From Hyphomicrobiales bacterium (lineage in GTDB: Bacteria; Pseudomonadota; Alphaproteobacteria; Rhizobiales; Xanthobacteraceae): a DNA stretch of 64,000 nucleotides. Positions 44,236 to 53,742 of the stretch are shown here, one piece after another (within the stretch, counting starts at the first letter, position 1; every line of letters begins with the position of its first letter). The stretch is from positions 310,001 to 374,000 of the forward strand of contig JAKFVL010000006.1 of assembly GCA_021732215.1 (NCBI GenBank). The letters run 5' to 3'. The position numbers and the translations under genes are program-made. The notes beneath the pieces are model-generated. The model was not told the origin of the DNA and searched no databases. It saw nothing but the letters and a program-made list of their open reading frames with translations.

Positions 44236-45627
44236 ATGAGCAACAAGATGTGGGGCGGCCGGTTTGGCGAAAGCCCCGATGCCATCATGGAAGAAATCAA
44301 CGTCTCGATTGACGTGGATCGCCACCTTTTCGCTCAGGACATTGCCGCATCGAAAGCGCATGCAGCGATGCTTGCTGCTCAGGGCATCATCGCGGCGAAC
44401 GATGCAAAAAACATCGCCAAGGGTCTAGACACGATTTTGTCAGAGATTGGCAACGGTTCGTTCACATTCAAACGGGCGCTTGAGGATATTCATATGAATG
44501 TCGAAAGCAGACTTTCCGAACTGATCGGTTCCGCTGCTGGCAGGTTGCATACGGCGCGCTCGCGCAACGATCAGGTTGCAACCGATTTCCGGCTCTATGT
44601 GCGCGATACGATCGACGCGATCGATGCGGCACTTGCCGCGTTTCAGCACGCGCTGGCCGCGCGCGCGCTCGAACATGCGGACACTGTGATGCCGGGGTTC
44701 ACGCATCTGCAGACCGCGCAGCCTGTGACATTCGGTCACCATCTGCTGGCCTATGTGGAAATGGCGTCGCGCGATCGGGGCCGGTTCCACGATGCGCGCA
44801 AACGTCTCAACGAAAGCCCGCTCGGCGCCGCAGCGCTCGCCGGAACCTCATTTCCGATCGACCGGAATGCGACGGCGAAGGCGCTCGGCTTCGACCGGCC
44901 GATGGCCAATTCGCTCGACGCCGTGTCGGATCGCGATTTCGTGCTGGAGACGCTCGCGGCGTGCGCGATCTCTGCGACGCATCTGTCGCGCTTCGCTGAA
45001 GAGATCGTGATCTGGACCTCACCGCTCACCGGCCTCGTGCAATTGTCCGACAAGTTCACCACCGGCTCGTCGATCATGCCGCAGAAGCGCAATCCGGACG
45101 CGGCCGAACTGGTCCGCGCCAAGACCGGGCGCGTGATCGGCTCCCTGATCGGACTGCTGATCGTGATGAAGGGTCTGCCGCTCGCCTATCAAAAGGACAT
45201 GCAGGAAGACAAGCAGGGCGCGATGGAGGCCTTCGCTGCGCTGTCGCTCGCGGCGCGGGCGATGACAGGCATGGTCCACGACCTCACACCCGACAAGGCA
45301 AGGATGAAGGCGGCAGCGGGCGATGGCTATGCGACCGCGACCGATCTTGCCGACTGGCTGGTGCGGAAGCTGAAAATGCCGTTCCGCGACGCGCATCACG
45401 TCACCGGCCAGATCGTGGCGAAAGCCTCCAAGGCCGGTGTGGCGCTCGACAAGTTGCCGCTCAAGGAGATGCAGGCGATCCAGCCGAAGATCACGCCGGA
45501 GGTATTTGGCGTGCTGAGCGTCGAAAGCTCGGTGAAAAGCCGCGTCAGCTTTGGTGGTACCGCGCCGAAAAACGTCCGCGCCCAGGCCAAGGGCTGGCTG
45601 AAGCGGCTGGAAAAAGAGCAAAAATAG
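44236..45627 (+). CDS. argH: Argininosuccinate lyase
   Basis: A 463-residue homotetrameric enzyme that splits argininosuccinate to arginine and fumarate. The start [22 protein letters not shown] is typical. [19 protein letters not shown] and [20 protein letters not shown] are conserved active-site regions, and [13 protein letters not shown] (from about residue 278) is the fumarase/lyase signature with the catalytic Ser. It is followed by repeat A3, lptM and lysA, a conserved order in this family. Confidence 0.98.
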   Translation: MSNKMWGGRFGESPDAIMEEINVSIDVDRHLFAQDIAASKAHAAMLAAQGIIAANDAKNIAKGLDTILSEIGNGSFTFKRALEDIHMNVESRLSELIGSAAGRLHTARSRNDQVATDFRLYVRDTIDAIDAALAAFQHALAARALEHADTVMPGFTHLQTAQPVTFGHHLLAYVEMASRDRGRFHDARKRLNESPLGAAALAGTSFPIDRNATAKALGFDRPMANSLDAVSDRDFVLETLAACAISATHLSRFAEEIVIWTSPLTGLVQLSDKFTTGSSIMPQKRNPDAAELVRAKTGRVIGSLIGLLIVMKGLPLAYQKDMQEDKQGAMEAFAALSLAARAMTGMVHDLTPDKARMKAAAGDGYATATDLADWLVRKLKMPFRDAHHVTGQIVAKASKAGVALDKLPLKEMQAIQPKITPEVFGVLSVESSVKSRVSFGGTAPKNVRAQAKGWLKRLEKEQK

Positions 45628-45629
45628 GG

Positions 45630-45797
45630 CTAGCGGTCCACTTCTCACATTCGCACGCCGTTTCGGCAGGTATGTATGCGAATGTGAGAAGCAAAGGGCC
45701 GCTAGCAAGTATAGGTTACTAGTGGAGTTTCGGATTTGGCATTCGCATCATGGGCTCGAGGCTGGTTCCTTTGCGAATGTCAAATCCACTCCACTAG
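45630..45797 (+). repeat. Double-hairpin CTAG element, copy A3
   Basis: A 168-bp copy starting two bases after the argH stop codon. Hairpin 1 pairs CTTCTCACATTCGCA with TGCGAATGTGAGAAG; this stem differs from copy A2 at several positions, each matched by a change on the other arm. Hairpin 2 pairs GGATTTGGCATTCGCA with TGCGAATGTCAAATCC. All four boundary CTAG tetramers are intact. Confidence 0.92.
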
Positions 45798-45890
45798 GCC
45801 AGTTGCTTAACGCGAATTTGGCAGGCTGTAACCTCTCGCCAAAGCGAGACGATCTTTGTAAGTTGCCGCCGTCATTTGGGGATACCGATT

Positions 45891-46169
45891 GTGAGCCGTC
45901 GTTCGAGTGTCAGCGTCAAGCTGGCCATCCTGATGCTGACTGCCGGGGCGCTGGCAGGTTGCGGCCGCAAGGGCCCTCTTGAACTTCCGCCGAGCTCGGC
46001 GGTGCAGTCAGGCTACCGTGGCGACGTGGCTCCACGCGGGGACGTGACGGCGAATGCGCCCCCGGGGGTCGCCCGGTCGGACTCGCTGTTTGCTTCGGGC
46101 GACGAGCCCGATCCGGTTGCGGCGCGTGGCCGGAAAAAACCGTTCTTGCTCGATTTCCTTCTCGACTAG
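45891..46169 (+). CDS. lptM: LptM-like small lipoprotein (YifL family)
   Basis: A 92-residue lipoprotein. From the GTG start the signal peptide ends at a lipobox LAGC with the lipidated Cys24, followed at once by GRKGPLELPP, the signature of LptM/YifL, which assists assembly of the LPS translocon LptDE. The C-terminal part is variable and ends KKPFLLDFLLD. GGGGAT lies nine bases before the GTG; a TTG at 45876 is also in frame. It sits between argH and lysA as in relatives. Confidence 0.85.
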   Translation: MSRRSSVSVKLAILMLTAGALAGCGRKGPLELPPSSAVQSGYRGDVAPRGDVTANAPPGVARSDSLFASGDEPDPVAARGRKKPFLLDFLLD

Positions 46170-46209
46170 ACGCTCGTCCTCGCGCGATCGTTAAAATCGG
46201 ACTCTCGTC

Positions 46210-47475
46210 ATGAATCACTTTGATTATCGCGACGGCGTGCTGCACGCCGAAGCGGTCAATCTTGCAACGCTCGCGGAGACTGTCGGCACGCCGTTCTATT
46301 GCTATTCGACGGCGACGCTCGAACGTCACTATCGCGTTTTCACCGAAGCGTTCGCGGGCGTCGACTCGCTCGTCTGTTACGCGATGAAGGCGAATTCGAA
46401 CCAGTCGGTGCTGCGCACGCTGGCCAAGCTCGGCGCCGGCGCCGACGTCGTGTCCGGCGGCGAACTCAAGCGTGCAAGGGCTGCCGGAATTCCCGCGAAC
46501 AAGATCATCTTCTCGGGCGTAGGCAAGCTCGAGGCGGAGCTGCGCGCAGCCCTGATCGAAGACATTCTCTGCATCAACGTCGAATCCGAACCCGAACTTG
46601 AGTTGCTATCGCGCATTGCGAGCAGCATGGGCCGCGAGGCGCGCATCTCGATCCGGCTCAATCCCGATGTCGATGCCAGGACCCACGCAAAAATCTCGAC
46701 CGGCAAGTCCGAAAACAAGTTCGGCATTCCGCTGAGCCGCGCCCGCGAGGTCTATGCGCGCGCCGCGAAGCTGCCGGGCATCAGGATCACCGGGGTCGAT
46801 ACCCATATCGGCAGCCAGGTCACGGACCTCGCGCCGCTGGAGGAGGCTTTCTCGCTGCTCGCCGATTTCGTGCGCGAGCTTCGCGCCGACGGTCACACGA
46901 TTTCGCATATCGATTTCGGCGGCGGGCTTGGCATTCCCTATCATATGGAGAAGGCCGCGCCGCCCGAACCGGCCGCGTATGCGGCGATGGTCAAGCGCGT
47001 CAGCCATAACCTCGGCTGCAAGTTGATGTTCGAGCCGGGCCGCATGATCGTCGGCAACGCCGGTATTCTTGTTGCCCGCGTCATTTATGTGAAGCATGGC
47101 GACGCCAAGAACTTCATCGTCATCGATGCGGCGATGAACGATCTGATCCGCCCGACGCTCTATGAGGCCCACCACGATGTGATCCCGGTCCGCCAGCCGG
47201 CAGCGGGAGTGCCCTCGATCACGGCGGACGTGGTCGGGCCGGTCTGCGAGACCGGAGACTATCTCGCCATCGGCCGCAGGATGCCGGAGCCAAGGTCCGG
47301 CGATCTGGTCGCGATCATGACGGCGGGCGCTTATGGCGCGGTCCAGTCGGGCACCTACAACACCCGGCCGTTAATTCCGGAGGTTCTGGTCAACGGCGCG
47401 CAATATGCCGTGGTTCGCCCGCGGATCGATGCCGATGCGCTGATCGCGATGGACAACATCGCTCCTTGGCTGTGA
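46210..47475 (+). CDS. lysA: Diaminopimelate decarboxylase
   Basis: A 421-residue PLP enzyme making lysine from meso-diaminopimelate, the last step of the pathway. The PLP lysine is Lys60 in CYAMKANSN. The phosphate-binding glycine loop is HIDFGGGLGIPY, and EPGRMIVGNAGIL and GPVCETGDYLA contain the substrate-binding Arg and catalytic Cys. The (beta/alpha)8 barrel and C-terminal beta domain are complete. It lies 40 bases after lptM, probably in the same transcript. Confidence 0.98.
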   Translation: MNHFDYRDGVLHAEAVNLATLAETVGTPFYCYSTATLERHYRVFTEAFAGVDSLVCYAMKANSNQSVLRTLAKLGAGADVVSGGELKRARAAGIPANKIIFSGVGKLEAELRAALIEDILCINVESEPELELLSRIASSMGREARISIRLNPDVDARTHAKISTGKSENKFGIPLSRAREVYARAAKLPGIRITGVDTHIGSQVTDLAPLEEAFSLLADFVRELRADGHTISHIDFGGGLGIPYHMEKAAPPEPAAYAAMVKRVSHNLGCKLMFEPGRMIVGNAGILVARVIYVKHGDAKNFIVIDAAMNDLIRPTLYEAHHDVIPVRQPAAGVPSITADVVGPVCETGDYLAIGRRMPEPRSGDLVAIMTAGAYGAVQSGTYNTRPLIPEVLVNGAQYAVVRPRIDADALIAMDNIAPWL

Positions 47476-47633
47476 GACCGACCTGAACCCCTGATTCGGA
47501 GCTATCGTCACGGCTTCGTGAAGGATTGCTGCCGTTTTGGCCCCATGATTGCATGTGAGCTTCTCAACAGTTCAGTGTGCCCTGCGGCGATCGTTATGTT
47601 ACGCTTCGCGCCGGGTTAAGTCTGGAGAACGTG

Positions 47634-50237
47634 TTGATACGCCTCAGGAACGATCCACCCGCTCCCGATCGTGAAGCGCCGTTTGCGGCATCGCTCCGAT
47701 TGTCACAGGCGCTCCAGCGCGCACGGCTGGCGATTGCCTGGGAGCGGCTGTGGCCGAATCTGGCGCGGCTTCTGACTGTCGGCGGCCTTTTCGTTGCGGT
47801 GTCATGGGCCGGGCTCTGGCTTGCCTTGCCGCTCACGGGACGCATCGCCGGGCTTCTGGTTTTCGCAGGCATGGTTGTTTGGGCTCTGATTCCATTCAGC
47901 CGCCTACGCTGGCCGACGCGCGATGACGCGCTGGTGCGGCTCGATCGCGGTGCCGGGGTGAAGCATCGCCCGGCGACCGAACTCTCCGACACCATGATCT
48001 CAAGCGATCCGGTCGCGCAGGCCTTGTGGGCCGAGCAGCGAAACCGGACGCTGGCGTCGATCAAGAGCATTCGCGCCGGCAATCCGTCGCCACGGCTAGC
48101 GCTGCATGATCCACGCGCCCTGCGCGCGCTGGTGATGGTTGCGCTGGTGGCGACGTTCTTCGCCGCCGAGGGTGAGCGCGCCCTGCGCCTGTTCGGCGCA
48201 TTCGATCTGAACGGTTTTCTGACCCCCGCCAATGTTCGCGTCGATGCGTGGATCAACGCGCCGCCCTACACCGGCAAGCCGCCCGTCATTCTGGTGTCGT
48301 CGGCGAGTGCGGCCAATCGCGATGGCGCAGCGCCTCCGCGATCCGACAAGAGCGTGCTGCAGGTTCCGGCGGGAAGCACGCTGATCGTTCGGACCAGCGG
48401 AGCCAACGGCCCGGAGATCACGCTCACCGGCGGCGTCGCCGAGGCGGTTTCGGACGAGAAGGCTCCCCAAGGCACCCACGAGCGCCGCTTCACCATCACG
48501 ACGGACGGCGCCGCAAAATTGCGCTCGCCGAGCCTGCAATGGAATTTCGTCGCGCTGCCGGATCGTTCCCCGTCGATCGAACTCGCCAAGGATCCCGAAC
48601 GGCAGGCGCGGGGATCGTTGCTGACGGCCTACAAGATCGAGGACGACTACGGCGTCACCGAAGCGCATGCGCTGTTAGCGGCGCGTGCCCCGGCTGTTGC
48701 CGCAAACGGCAAGACTGCGCGGCCGTTGTTTGAGGCGCCGAAATTTCCGCTGCTGCTGCCGAATGCGCGCACCCGGGCCGGCGTCGGTCAAACCGTCAAG
48801 GATATGACCGAAGACCCCTATGCGGGCGCTGATGTCACCTTGACGCTGACGGCCAAGGATGAAGCCGGCAACGAGGGCAAGAGCGCGCCGTTCGAGATGC
48901 GGCTGCCCGAGCGCCTGTTTGCCAAGCCTGTCGCCCGTGCGTTGATCGAGCAGCGGCGCGATCTGGCGCTCGACGCTAACCGCCGTGCGAGTGTGCAGGG
49001 TGCGCTGGAGGCGCTGGCGATCGCGCCGGATCAGTTCATGCCGGAGCTCGGTCAATATCTCGGCCTGCGCAGCGTCACTTCGCAGCTTGCCGCGGCGAAA
49101 AACGACGAGGCGCTGCGCGAAGTCGTGGCCAGCCTCTGGGCGCTGGCTGTCACCATCGAGGACGGCAACATCAGCGATGTCGAAAAGGCGCTGCGTGCCG
49201 CTCAGGAGGCGCTGAAGCAGGCGCTGGAACGTGGCGCCAGCGACGAGGAAATCAAGAAGCTCACCGAACAATTGCGCGCGGCGCTCGACAATTTCATGCG
49301 CCAGCTTGCCGAACAGTTGCAGAAGAACCCGCAACAGCTGGCGCGGCCGCTCGATCAGAACAGCAAGGTCCTGCGTCAGCAGGATCTGAACAACATGATC
49401 GAGCGCATGGAGCGCCTGTCGCGTTCCGGCGACAAGGATGCGGCCAAGCAATTGCTCGAACAGTTGCAACAGATGCTCGAGAATCTGCAGATGGCGCAGC
49501 CTGGCCAGTCCGGCGAGGACGGCGACATGCAGCAGTCCATGAACGAGCTGGGTGACGTTATCCGCAAGCAGCAGCAGTTGCGCGACCGGACTTTCAAGGA
49601 AGGTCAGGATTCGCGCCGCGATCGCTCGCGCGGTCAGCAGCGCGACAAGAATGCGATGGGCGATCTGCAGCAGGACCAGCAGGCGCTGCGCGATCGTCTT
49701 CGCAAGCTGCAGGAGGAACTGGCCAAACGCGGTCTCGGTCAGGGACCGAAGGGCGAAAAAGGTCAGGGCCAGCAGGGCCAGCAGCCCGGTCAGGGCCAGC
49801 AGCCGGGCAGCGAGTCCGGTGACGGCGATGGCGATTCGTTTGCCGATGCCGAGGGCCAGATGGGCGATGCCGACGGGCGGCTCGGCGAGGGCAATTCCGA
49901 GGGCGCGGTCGATTCCCAGGGCAAGGCGCTGGAGGCGCTTCGCAAGGGCGCGCAGAAGCTGGCGCAGGCCATGCAGCAGCAGGCCGGCGAGGGGCAGGGC
50001 GATGACGGTCCCGGCAATCGCAGCGGCCGTGCGCAGCGCAACGGGCCGAACAGCGATCCGCTCGGACGGCCGCTGCGCGGACGCGAGTTCAATGACGATT
50101 TCTCGGTCAAGATTCCCGGCGAAATCGATGTGCAGCGGGTCCGCCGCATTCTCGAGGAACTACGCCGCCGGCTCGCCGATCCGCAGCGTCCGCAGATCGA
50201 GCTCGATTACATCGAGCGGCTGCTCAAGGATTACTGA
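47634..50237 (+). CDS. TIGR02302-family (DUF4175) membrane protein
   Basis: A very long protein (about 867 residues) with two N-terminal helices (LLTVGGLFVAVSWAGLWLALPL and IAGLLVFAGMVVWALIPF), then WPTRDDALVRLDRGAGVKHRPATELSD, the signature of the alphaproteobacterial TIGR02302 family. The middle is an Ig-like extracytoplasmic region. From about residue 520 it becomes helical and Gln-rich with coiled-coil pattern, and then a Gly/Gln/Asp low-complexity stretch. Function is unknown. The TTG at 47634 is six bases after GGAG; GTG 47631 and an upstream GTG at 47577 are alternatives. Confidence 0.88.
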   Translation: MIRLRNDPPAPDREAPFAASLRLSQALQRARLAIAWERLWPNLARLLTVGGLFVAVSWAGLWLALPLTGRIAGLLVFAGMVVWALIPFSRLRWPTRDDALVRLDRGAGVKHRPATELSDTMISSDPVAQALWAEQRNRTLASIKSIRAGNPSPRLALHDPRALRALVMVALVATFFAAEGERALRLFGAFDLNGFLTPANVRVDAWINAPPYTGKPPVILVSSASAANRDGAAPPRSDKSVLQVPAGSTLIVRTSGANGPEITLTGGVAEAVSDEKAPQGTHERRFTITTDGAAKLRSPSLQWNFVALPDRSPSIELAKDPERQARGSLLTAYKIEDDYGVTEAHALLAARAPAVAANGKTARPLFEAPKFPLLLPNARTRAGVGQTVKDMTEDPYAGADVTLTLTAKDEAGNEGKSAPFEMRLPERLFAKPVARALIEQRRDLALDANRRASVQGALEALAIAPDQFMPELGQYLGLRSVTSQLAAAKNDEALREVVASLWALAVTIEDGNISDVEKALRAAQEALKQALERGASDEEIKKLTEQLRAALDNFMRQLAEQLQKNPQQLARPLDQNSKVLRQQDLNNMIERMERLSRSGDKDAAKQLLEQLQQMLENLQMAQPGQSGEDGDMQQSMNELGDVIRKQQQLRDRTFKEGQDSRRDRSRGQQRDKNAMGDLQQDQQALRDRLRKLQEELAKRGLGQGPKGEKGQGQQGQQPGQGQQPGSESGDGDGDSFADAEGQMGDADGRLGEGNSEGAVDSQGKALEALRKGAQKLAQAMQQQAGEGQGDDGPGNRSGRAQRNGPNSDPLGRPLRGREFNDDFSVKIPGEIDVQRVRRILEELRRRLADPQRPQIELDYIERLLKDY

Positions 50238-50243
50238 CAGTCT

Positions 50244-50371
50244 GTCGTCCCGGCCAAGCCAACGGGTCGCGCAGAGCGCGCTCCATGATAAACTCCGCGC
50301 GAGCCGGGATACGTTCCCTCAGGTCCAATGATGGTGCGCGGCGGATGGGTCGCTGCCTTCGCAGGGACGAC
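50244..50371 (-). repeat. Intergenic repeat of the GTCGTCCC family, copy B1 (inverted, diverged)
   Basis: Read on the minus strand it begins GTCGTCCCTGCGAAGGCAG and ends with GCCGGGACGAC, matching the ends of the copies at 57329-57425 and 60422-60515. Its middle is longer and different. It lies between the TIGR02302 gene and cpdR. Confidence 0.65.
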
Positions 50372-50373
50372 AG

Positions 50374-50739
50374 CTAGCCTGTGAGCGCATCCGCGACTGC
50401 GGTTCGGATATCCGCCACCGAGAATGGCTTGGTGACCACATCGTGGACGATGGCATCGAGGCCTGAGGCGCGCTCTCGCTGGTCGGCATATCCGGTCATC
50501 AGCAAGATCCTGAGCCGCGGAAAATCGCGCGCCGCCGCGAGCGCCAGCGCAATTCCGTCCATCACCGGCATCTTGATGTCGGTCAGCAACAGATCGAACG
50601 CGCCGTTTTCGCGCACCAGAATCTCGAGCGCCTCGGCGCCGTCCTCGGCAGTGACGGTCGCGTGTCCGTCCATGCCGATGGCGCGCGCCACCAGCATGCG
50701 GACGGATTCCTCGTCATCGGCGATCAGGATACGGGGCAT
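50374..50739 (-). CDS. cpdR: Response regulator CpdR
   Basis: A 121-residue single-domain receiver. Asp8-Asp9 (IADDEESVR) and the phospho-acceptor Asp54 (LLLTDIKMPVMDG) are in place, as are the switch residues in ILLMTGYA and Lys in VVTKPFS. The full line MPRILIADDEESVRMLVAR and ADQRERASGLDAIVHDVVTKPF match CpdR, the ClpXP adaptor that gates proteolysis of cell-cycle regulators such as CtrA through the CckA-ChpT relay. No output domain is present, as expected. Confidence 0.9.
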   Translation of the reverse strand: MPRILIADDEESVRMLVARAIGMDGHATVTAEDGAEALEILVRENGAFDLLLTDIKMPVMDGIALALAAARDFPRLRILLMTGYADQRERASGLDAIVHDVVTKPFSVADIRTAVADALTG

Positions 50740-50874
50740 GCGGCGCAACGGTCCTCGGAAGGGGCCAATTCTCTGATTTCCAGAGCAATTCAGCACATGA
50801 ATTTGCGGTGATTCGATGGGCGGATCGCTGTGGCATCAGCCCGCACCCGCCGAAGGGCCAAGCCGGCGCAATGC

Positions 50875-51717
50875 CTATGCGCCGATATCACGCTTGTTAA
50901 AGAACCGCACGGCGATGGAGCGCGCCTCCGGCGGCGGCGAAGCGAGGCGCGACGTGAACGCTGCGCGTTCGCCGGGCTGCAGCGTCGATTGCTCGATCAC
51001 GCTGGTCCATGCGTAGATTTCGGAGCCCTTCTCGTCGTGCACCACGAACCGCAGCCGCGGCACCTGCAGCTGCTTGCGGGTGATATCGGCGACGACGCCT
51101 TCAATCACGAAGACCTGCTTGCCGTCCACCGTCTCGCTCATCACCTTCACGTTCTCGATGGCGAGCCCGCGCAGGTTGACGTCGAGGCCGACCGTCCTGA
51201 AGAAAGCCGCGGTCTGCGGCATCAACCGCACCACGTCGGTCCGCCACGTCACCAGCGCTACCGAAAGCGCGGCCATGGCGACGCAGGCGATGGGGAGCGT
51301 CAGATAGTGGCGGGCGAATTGAGGGACCGGCACGCGCGGCAGTGGCGGCAGGCTGGCCGGTAATTTCAGGACCCCGAACAGGCGGCCGAGTTTCGAGACG
51401 GGCTTCGGACGCTGCTCGTCCTCGTCCGCCGACCAGTCCGGATGGACGCCGAGGTCGTTGTGCTGACCGTCATCGGCGGCGGCCGAAATGGAAGGGCTGT
51501 CCACCACCGGAGCCTCGTCCTGCCAGCCTTGCTCCTCGCTTGGCGTCAGCCCGGCATCGCCGCCGGCGTCCGTATCGGCCATTTCCATGGCCATGACGTC
51601 CTCGGCGCGCGCCAGCCACGTTTCCTTGCAGCGGGCGCACCGCACCGTGCGGCCGTCGGGGCCGAGCTTTGCGGGATCGACGTCGTAGGATGTCGTACAG
51701 TTGGGGCAAACGATCAT
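50875..51717 (-). CDS. MJ0042 zinc-ribbon protein with membrane helix (DUF3426-like)
   Basis: A 280-residue protein. The N-terminal zinc ribbon is MIVCPNCTTSYDVDPAKLG then VRCARCKETW, with two CxxC knuckles, the MJ0042 motif. An acidic linker, one helix (LTLPIACVAMAALSVALVTW) and a C-terminal beta-rich domain (LAIENVKVMSETVDGKQVFVIEGVVADI) follow. In alphaproteobacteria it is regularly divergent from ftsEX, as here, which points to cell-envelope or division work. Biochemical function is unknown. Confidence 0.87.
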   Translation of the reverse strand: MIVCPNCTTSYDVDPAKLGPDGRTVRCARCKETWLARAEDVMAMEMADTDAGGDAGLTPSEEQGWQDEAPVVDSPSISAAADDGQHNDLGVHPDWSADEDEQRPKPVSKLGRLFGVLKLPASLPPLPRVPVPQFARHYLTLPIACVAMAALSVALVTWRTDVVRLMPQTAAFFRTVGLDVNLRGLAIENVKVMSETVDGKQVFVIEGVVADITRKQLQVPRLRFVVHDEKGSEIYAWTSVIEQSTLQPGERAAFTSRLASPPPEARSIAVRFFNKRDIGA

Positions 51718-51806
51718 GGGAGCGACTCGCCGGGATGACGCTGCTGACAGCCTATCCGCCGTCCGTTAACGAATCGGAAACCATAACGGCCGCAACAATC
51801 GCTTGT

Positions 51807-51833
51807 GGCAGCGGCCGGGTCTTCCCGGCTGCC
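51807..51833. promoter_or_regulatory. Hairpin in the leader region of ftsE
   Basis: GGCAGCGGCCGGG and CCCGGCTGCC pair around TCTT with a three-base bulge, about 75 bases before the ftsE start. It may be a leader structure. No role can be assigned. Confidence 0.3.
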
Positions 51834-51908
51834 GTTGCTCCTCGCAGTCAGGGCGAACGGAGCAGCGAGTACCGCCGGGGACGAACTTCGGAAACGGGGT
51901 ACTAAGGT

Positions 51909-52568
51909 ATGGTCCGGTTCGAGAACGTCGGCTTGCGCTATGGATTGGGACCGGAAATCCTCCGCGATCTCAACTTCCAGATTCCCGCCCGCTCGTTCCA
52001 GTTTCTCACCGGCCCTTCCGGCGCTGGCAAGACCTCGCTGCTGAAGCTGTTGTTCCTGTCGCTGCGGCCGACCCGCGGACTGGTCAACCTATTCGGCAAT
52101 GACGTCTCGCTGCTCGACAAGGATGCAGTTGCGAACCTGCGCACCCGGATCGGCATCGTGCTGCAGGATTTTCGCCTGCTCGACCACATGACGACTTACG
52201 AGAATGTCGCCTTGCCGTTCCGGGTGATGGGCCGTCCCGAGTCCGCCTATCGCAAGGAAGTGATCGACCTGTTGCGCTGGGTCGGGCTGGGCGAGCGCAT
52301 GGATGCCTTGCCGCCGATCCTGTCGGGCGGCGAAAAACAGCGCGCCGCGATTGCACGCGCGGTGATCGCGCGGCCGCAACTGCTGCTCGCCGACGAGCCG
52401 ACCGGCAACGTCGATCCGACACTGGCGCGGCGGCTGCTGCGACTCTTTATCGAATTGAACAAGACTGGAACCGCCGTGGTGATCGCCACCCACGATATTT
52501 CCTTAATGGATCAGTATGAAGCGCGGCGAATGGTGCTGCACGACGGACGGCTTCACATCTATGAGTAG
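51909..52568 (+). CDS. ftsE: Cell division ATP-binding protein FtsE
   Basis: A 219-residue ABC ATPase that works with FtsX at the septum to control peptidoglycan hydrolases. The start MVRFENVGLRYGLGPEILRDL is typical. Walker A is GPSGAGKTS (35-43), the Q loop is LQDFRLLDHMTTYENVALP, the signature is LSGGEKQRAAIARA and Walker B is LLLADEPTGNVDP. The TAG stop codon is followed after one base by a CTAG-type repeat, not by ftsX directly. Confidence 0.96.
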   Translation: MVRFENVGLRYGLGPEILRDLNFQIPARSFQFLTGPSGAGKTSLLKLLFLSLRPTRGLVNLFGNDVSLLDKDAVANLRTRIGIVLQDFRLLDHMTTYENVALPFRVMGRPESAYRKEVIDLLRWVGLGERMDALPPILSGGEKQRAAIARAVIARPQLLLADEPTGNVDPTLARRLLRLFIELNKTGTAVVIATHDISLMDQYEARRMVLHDGRLHIYE

Positions 52569-52569
52569 G

Positions 52570-52713
52570 CTTGCGGTCCGATTTCAATATTCGCATGCCA
52601 TCGCGGCCCTGTTCGTTGCGATTGTTGAAAAGCATCTGATGGAGCTTTGAATTTGACATTCGCTGACAAAGACAGCGGCAAGCCGGGAGCGAATGTCAAA
52701 TTCGCTCCATCAG
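52570..52713 (+). repeat. Double-hairpin CTAG element, degraded copy A4 between ftsE and ftsX
   Basis: Hairpin 1 is decayed (GATTTCAATATTCGCA against TGCGATTGTTGAAA) and has lost its outer right arm. Hairpin 2 is intact: GAATTTGACATTCGC pairs with GCGAATGTCAAATTC and CTGATGGAGC with GCTCCATCAG. Compared with A1-A3, several stem positions changed together on both arms. It starts one base after the ftsE stop, and the ftsX frame begins in hairpin 2. Confidence 0.85.
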
Positions 52714-53669
52714 GCGATCGCGGAACGCTTCTTGATCTCGGGCATGAACGCCCGCAGGTTCCGGTGACCGCGCGCAACCAGTCGCCGATCGTGCCGCGCG
52801 GGTCGATCTCGGGCAAGGCCCTGATCGCCGTCGTTGCCATCATGACGTTTCTCGCCTCGCTCACCACCGGCGCGGTTCTGCTGGTGCAGGGCGCTGCCGC
52901 CGAATGGCAGTCGGATGTGGCGAGCGAGATCACGATCCAGCTTCGCCCGGTCGGGGGCCGCGATATCGAGCGCGATCTGCGCAGCGTGGTCGATGAGGTG
53001 CGGGCACAACCCGGCGTCGTCGAGGTCCGGCCTTACAGCATCGAGGAATCCGCCAGACTGCTCGAGCCATGGCTCGGCAGCGGCTTGTCGCTCAAGGAGT
53101 TGCCGGTGCCGCGCGTGGTGGTGGCGCGCGTGACGCCGGGCAGTTCGCTCGAACTGGCGGGTCTGCGCGAGCGGTTGTCGAAACTCGCGCCGTCCGCCAG
53201 CGTCGACGATCATCGCGCCTGGATCGAGCGGATGCGATCGATGACCGGCGCGACCGTGTTCGCGGGCATCGCCATCCTCGTGCTGGTTGTCATTGTGACG
53301 GTGATTTCCGTCTCGTTCGCGACGCGCGGCGCGATGGCGGCCAATCGGCCCATCGTCGAGGTGCTGCATTTCGTCGGAGCCGGCGACCGCTATATCGCCA
53401 ACCGCTTTCTTCGTCATTTTCTCCGGTTGGGTCTCGAAGGCGGCTTGATCGGCTGCGGCGCGGCGATGCTCACTTTCGGGCTGTCGGAATCGATCGCAAA
53501 CTGGTTTTCCGGCACGCCGATCGGCGATCAGTTTGCGGCCTTGCTGGGCACGTTCTCGTTGCGGCCGTCGGGCTATGTCATTCTCGCATTGCAAACCCTG
53601 CTGATTGCCGTCGTCACCGGATGGTCGTCCCGGCGCACCTTGTTTGCCACCCTCCGGGAAATCGATTGA
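52653..53669 (+). CDS. ftsX: Cell division protein FtsX
   Basis: A 338-residue four-helix membrane partner of FtsE that transmits ATP hydrolysis to periplasmic amidase activators. Helix 1 is LIAVVAIMTFLASLTTGAVLLV. A periplasmic loop follows (EITIQLRPVGGRDIERDL...), then three C-terminal helices. The frame enters from repeat A4: GGAG at 52641 lies eight bases before a TTG at 52653, so about 20 residues (TFADKDSGKPGANVKFAPSG) come from the element before the usual RGTLLDLG region. Another in-frame TTG lies at 52647. No usual start occurs between the repeat and LLDLG. Confidence 0.92.
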   Translation: MTFADKDSGKPGANVKFAPSGDRGTLLDLGHERPQVPVTARNQSPIVPRGSISGKALIAVVAIMTFLASLTTGAVLLVQGAAAEWQSDVASEITIQLRPVGGRDIERDLRSVVDEVRAQPGVVEVRPYSIEESARLLEPWLGSGLSLKELPVPRVVVARVTPGSSLELAGLRERLSKLAPSASVDDHRAWIERMRSMTGATVFAGIAILVLVVIVTVISVSFATRGAMAANRPIVEVLHFVGAGDRYIANRFLRHFLRLGLEGGLIGCGAAMLTFGLSESIANWFSGTPIGDQFAALLGTFSLRPSGYVILALQTLLIAVVTGWSSRRTLFATLREID

Positions 53670-53742
53670 ACCGTTAGGCGCTTGATAGGACCAAAAAACA
53701 GGTATCCATTCACAGATGGGAAAGGGGCCGCGCGTTCCGGGG

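Noticed and set aside
49740-49860. Short tandem repeats (CAGGGCCAGCAG-like) that might be a repeat array
   Set aside because: They lie in frame in the Gln/Gly-rich tail of the TIGR02302 protein and reflect low-complexity coding.
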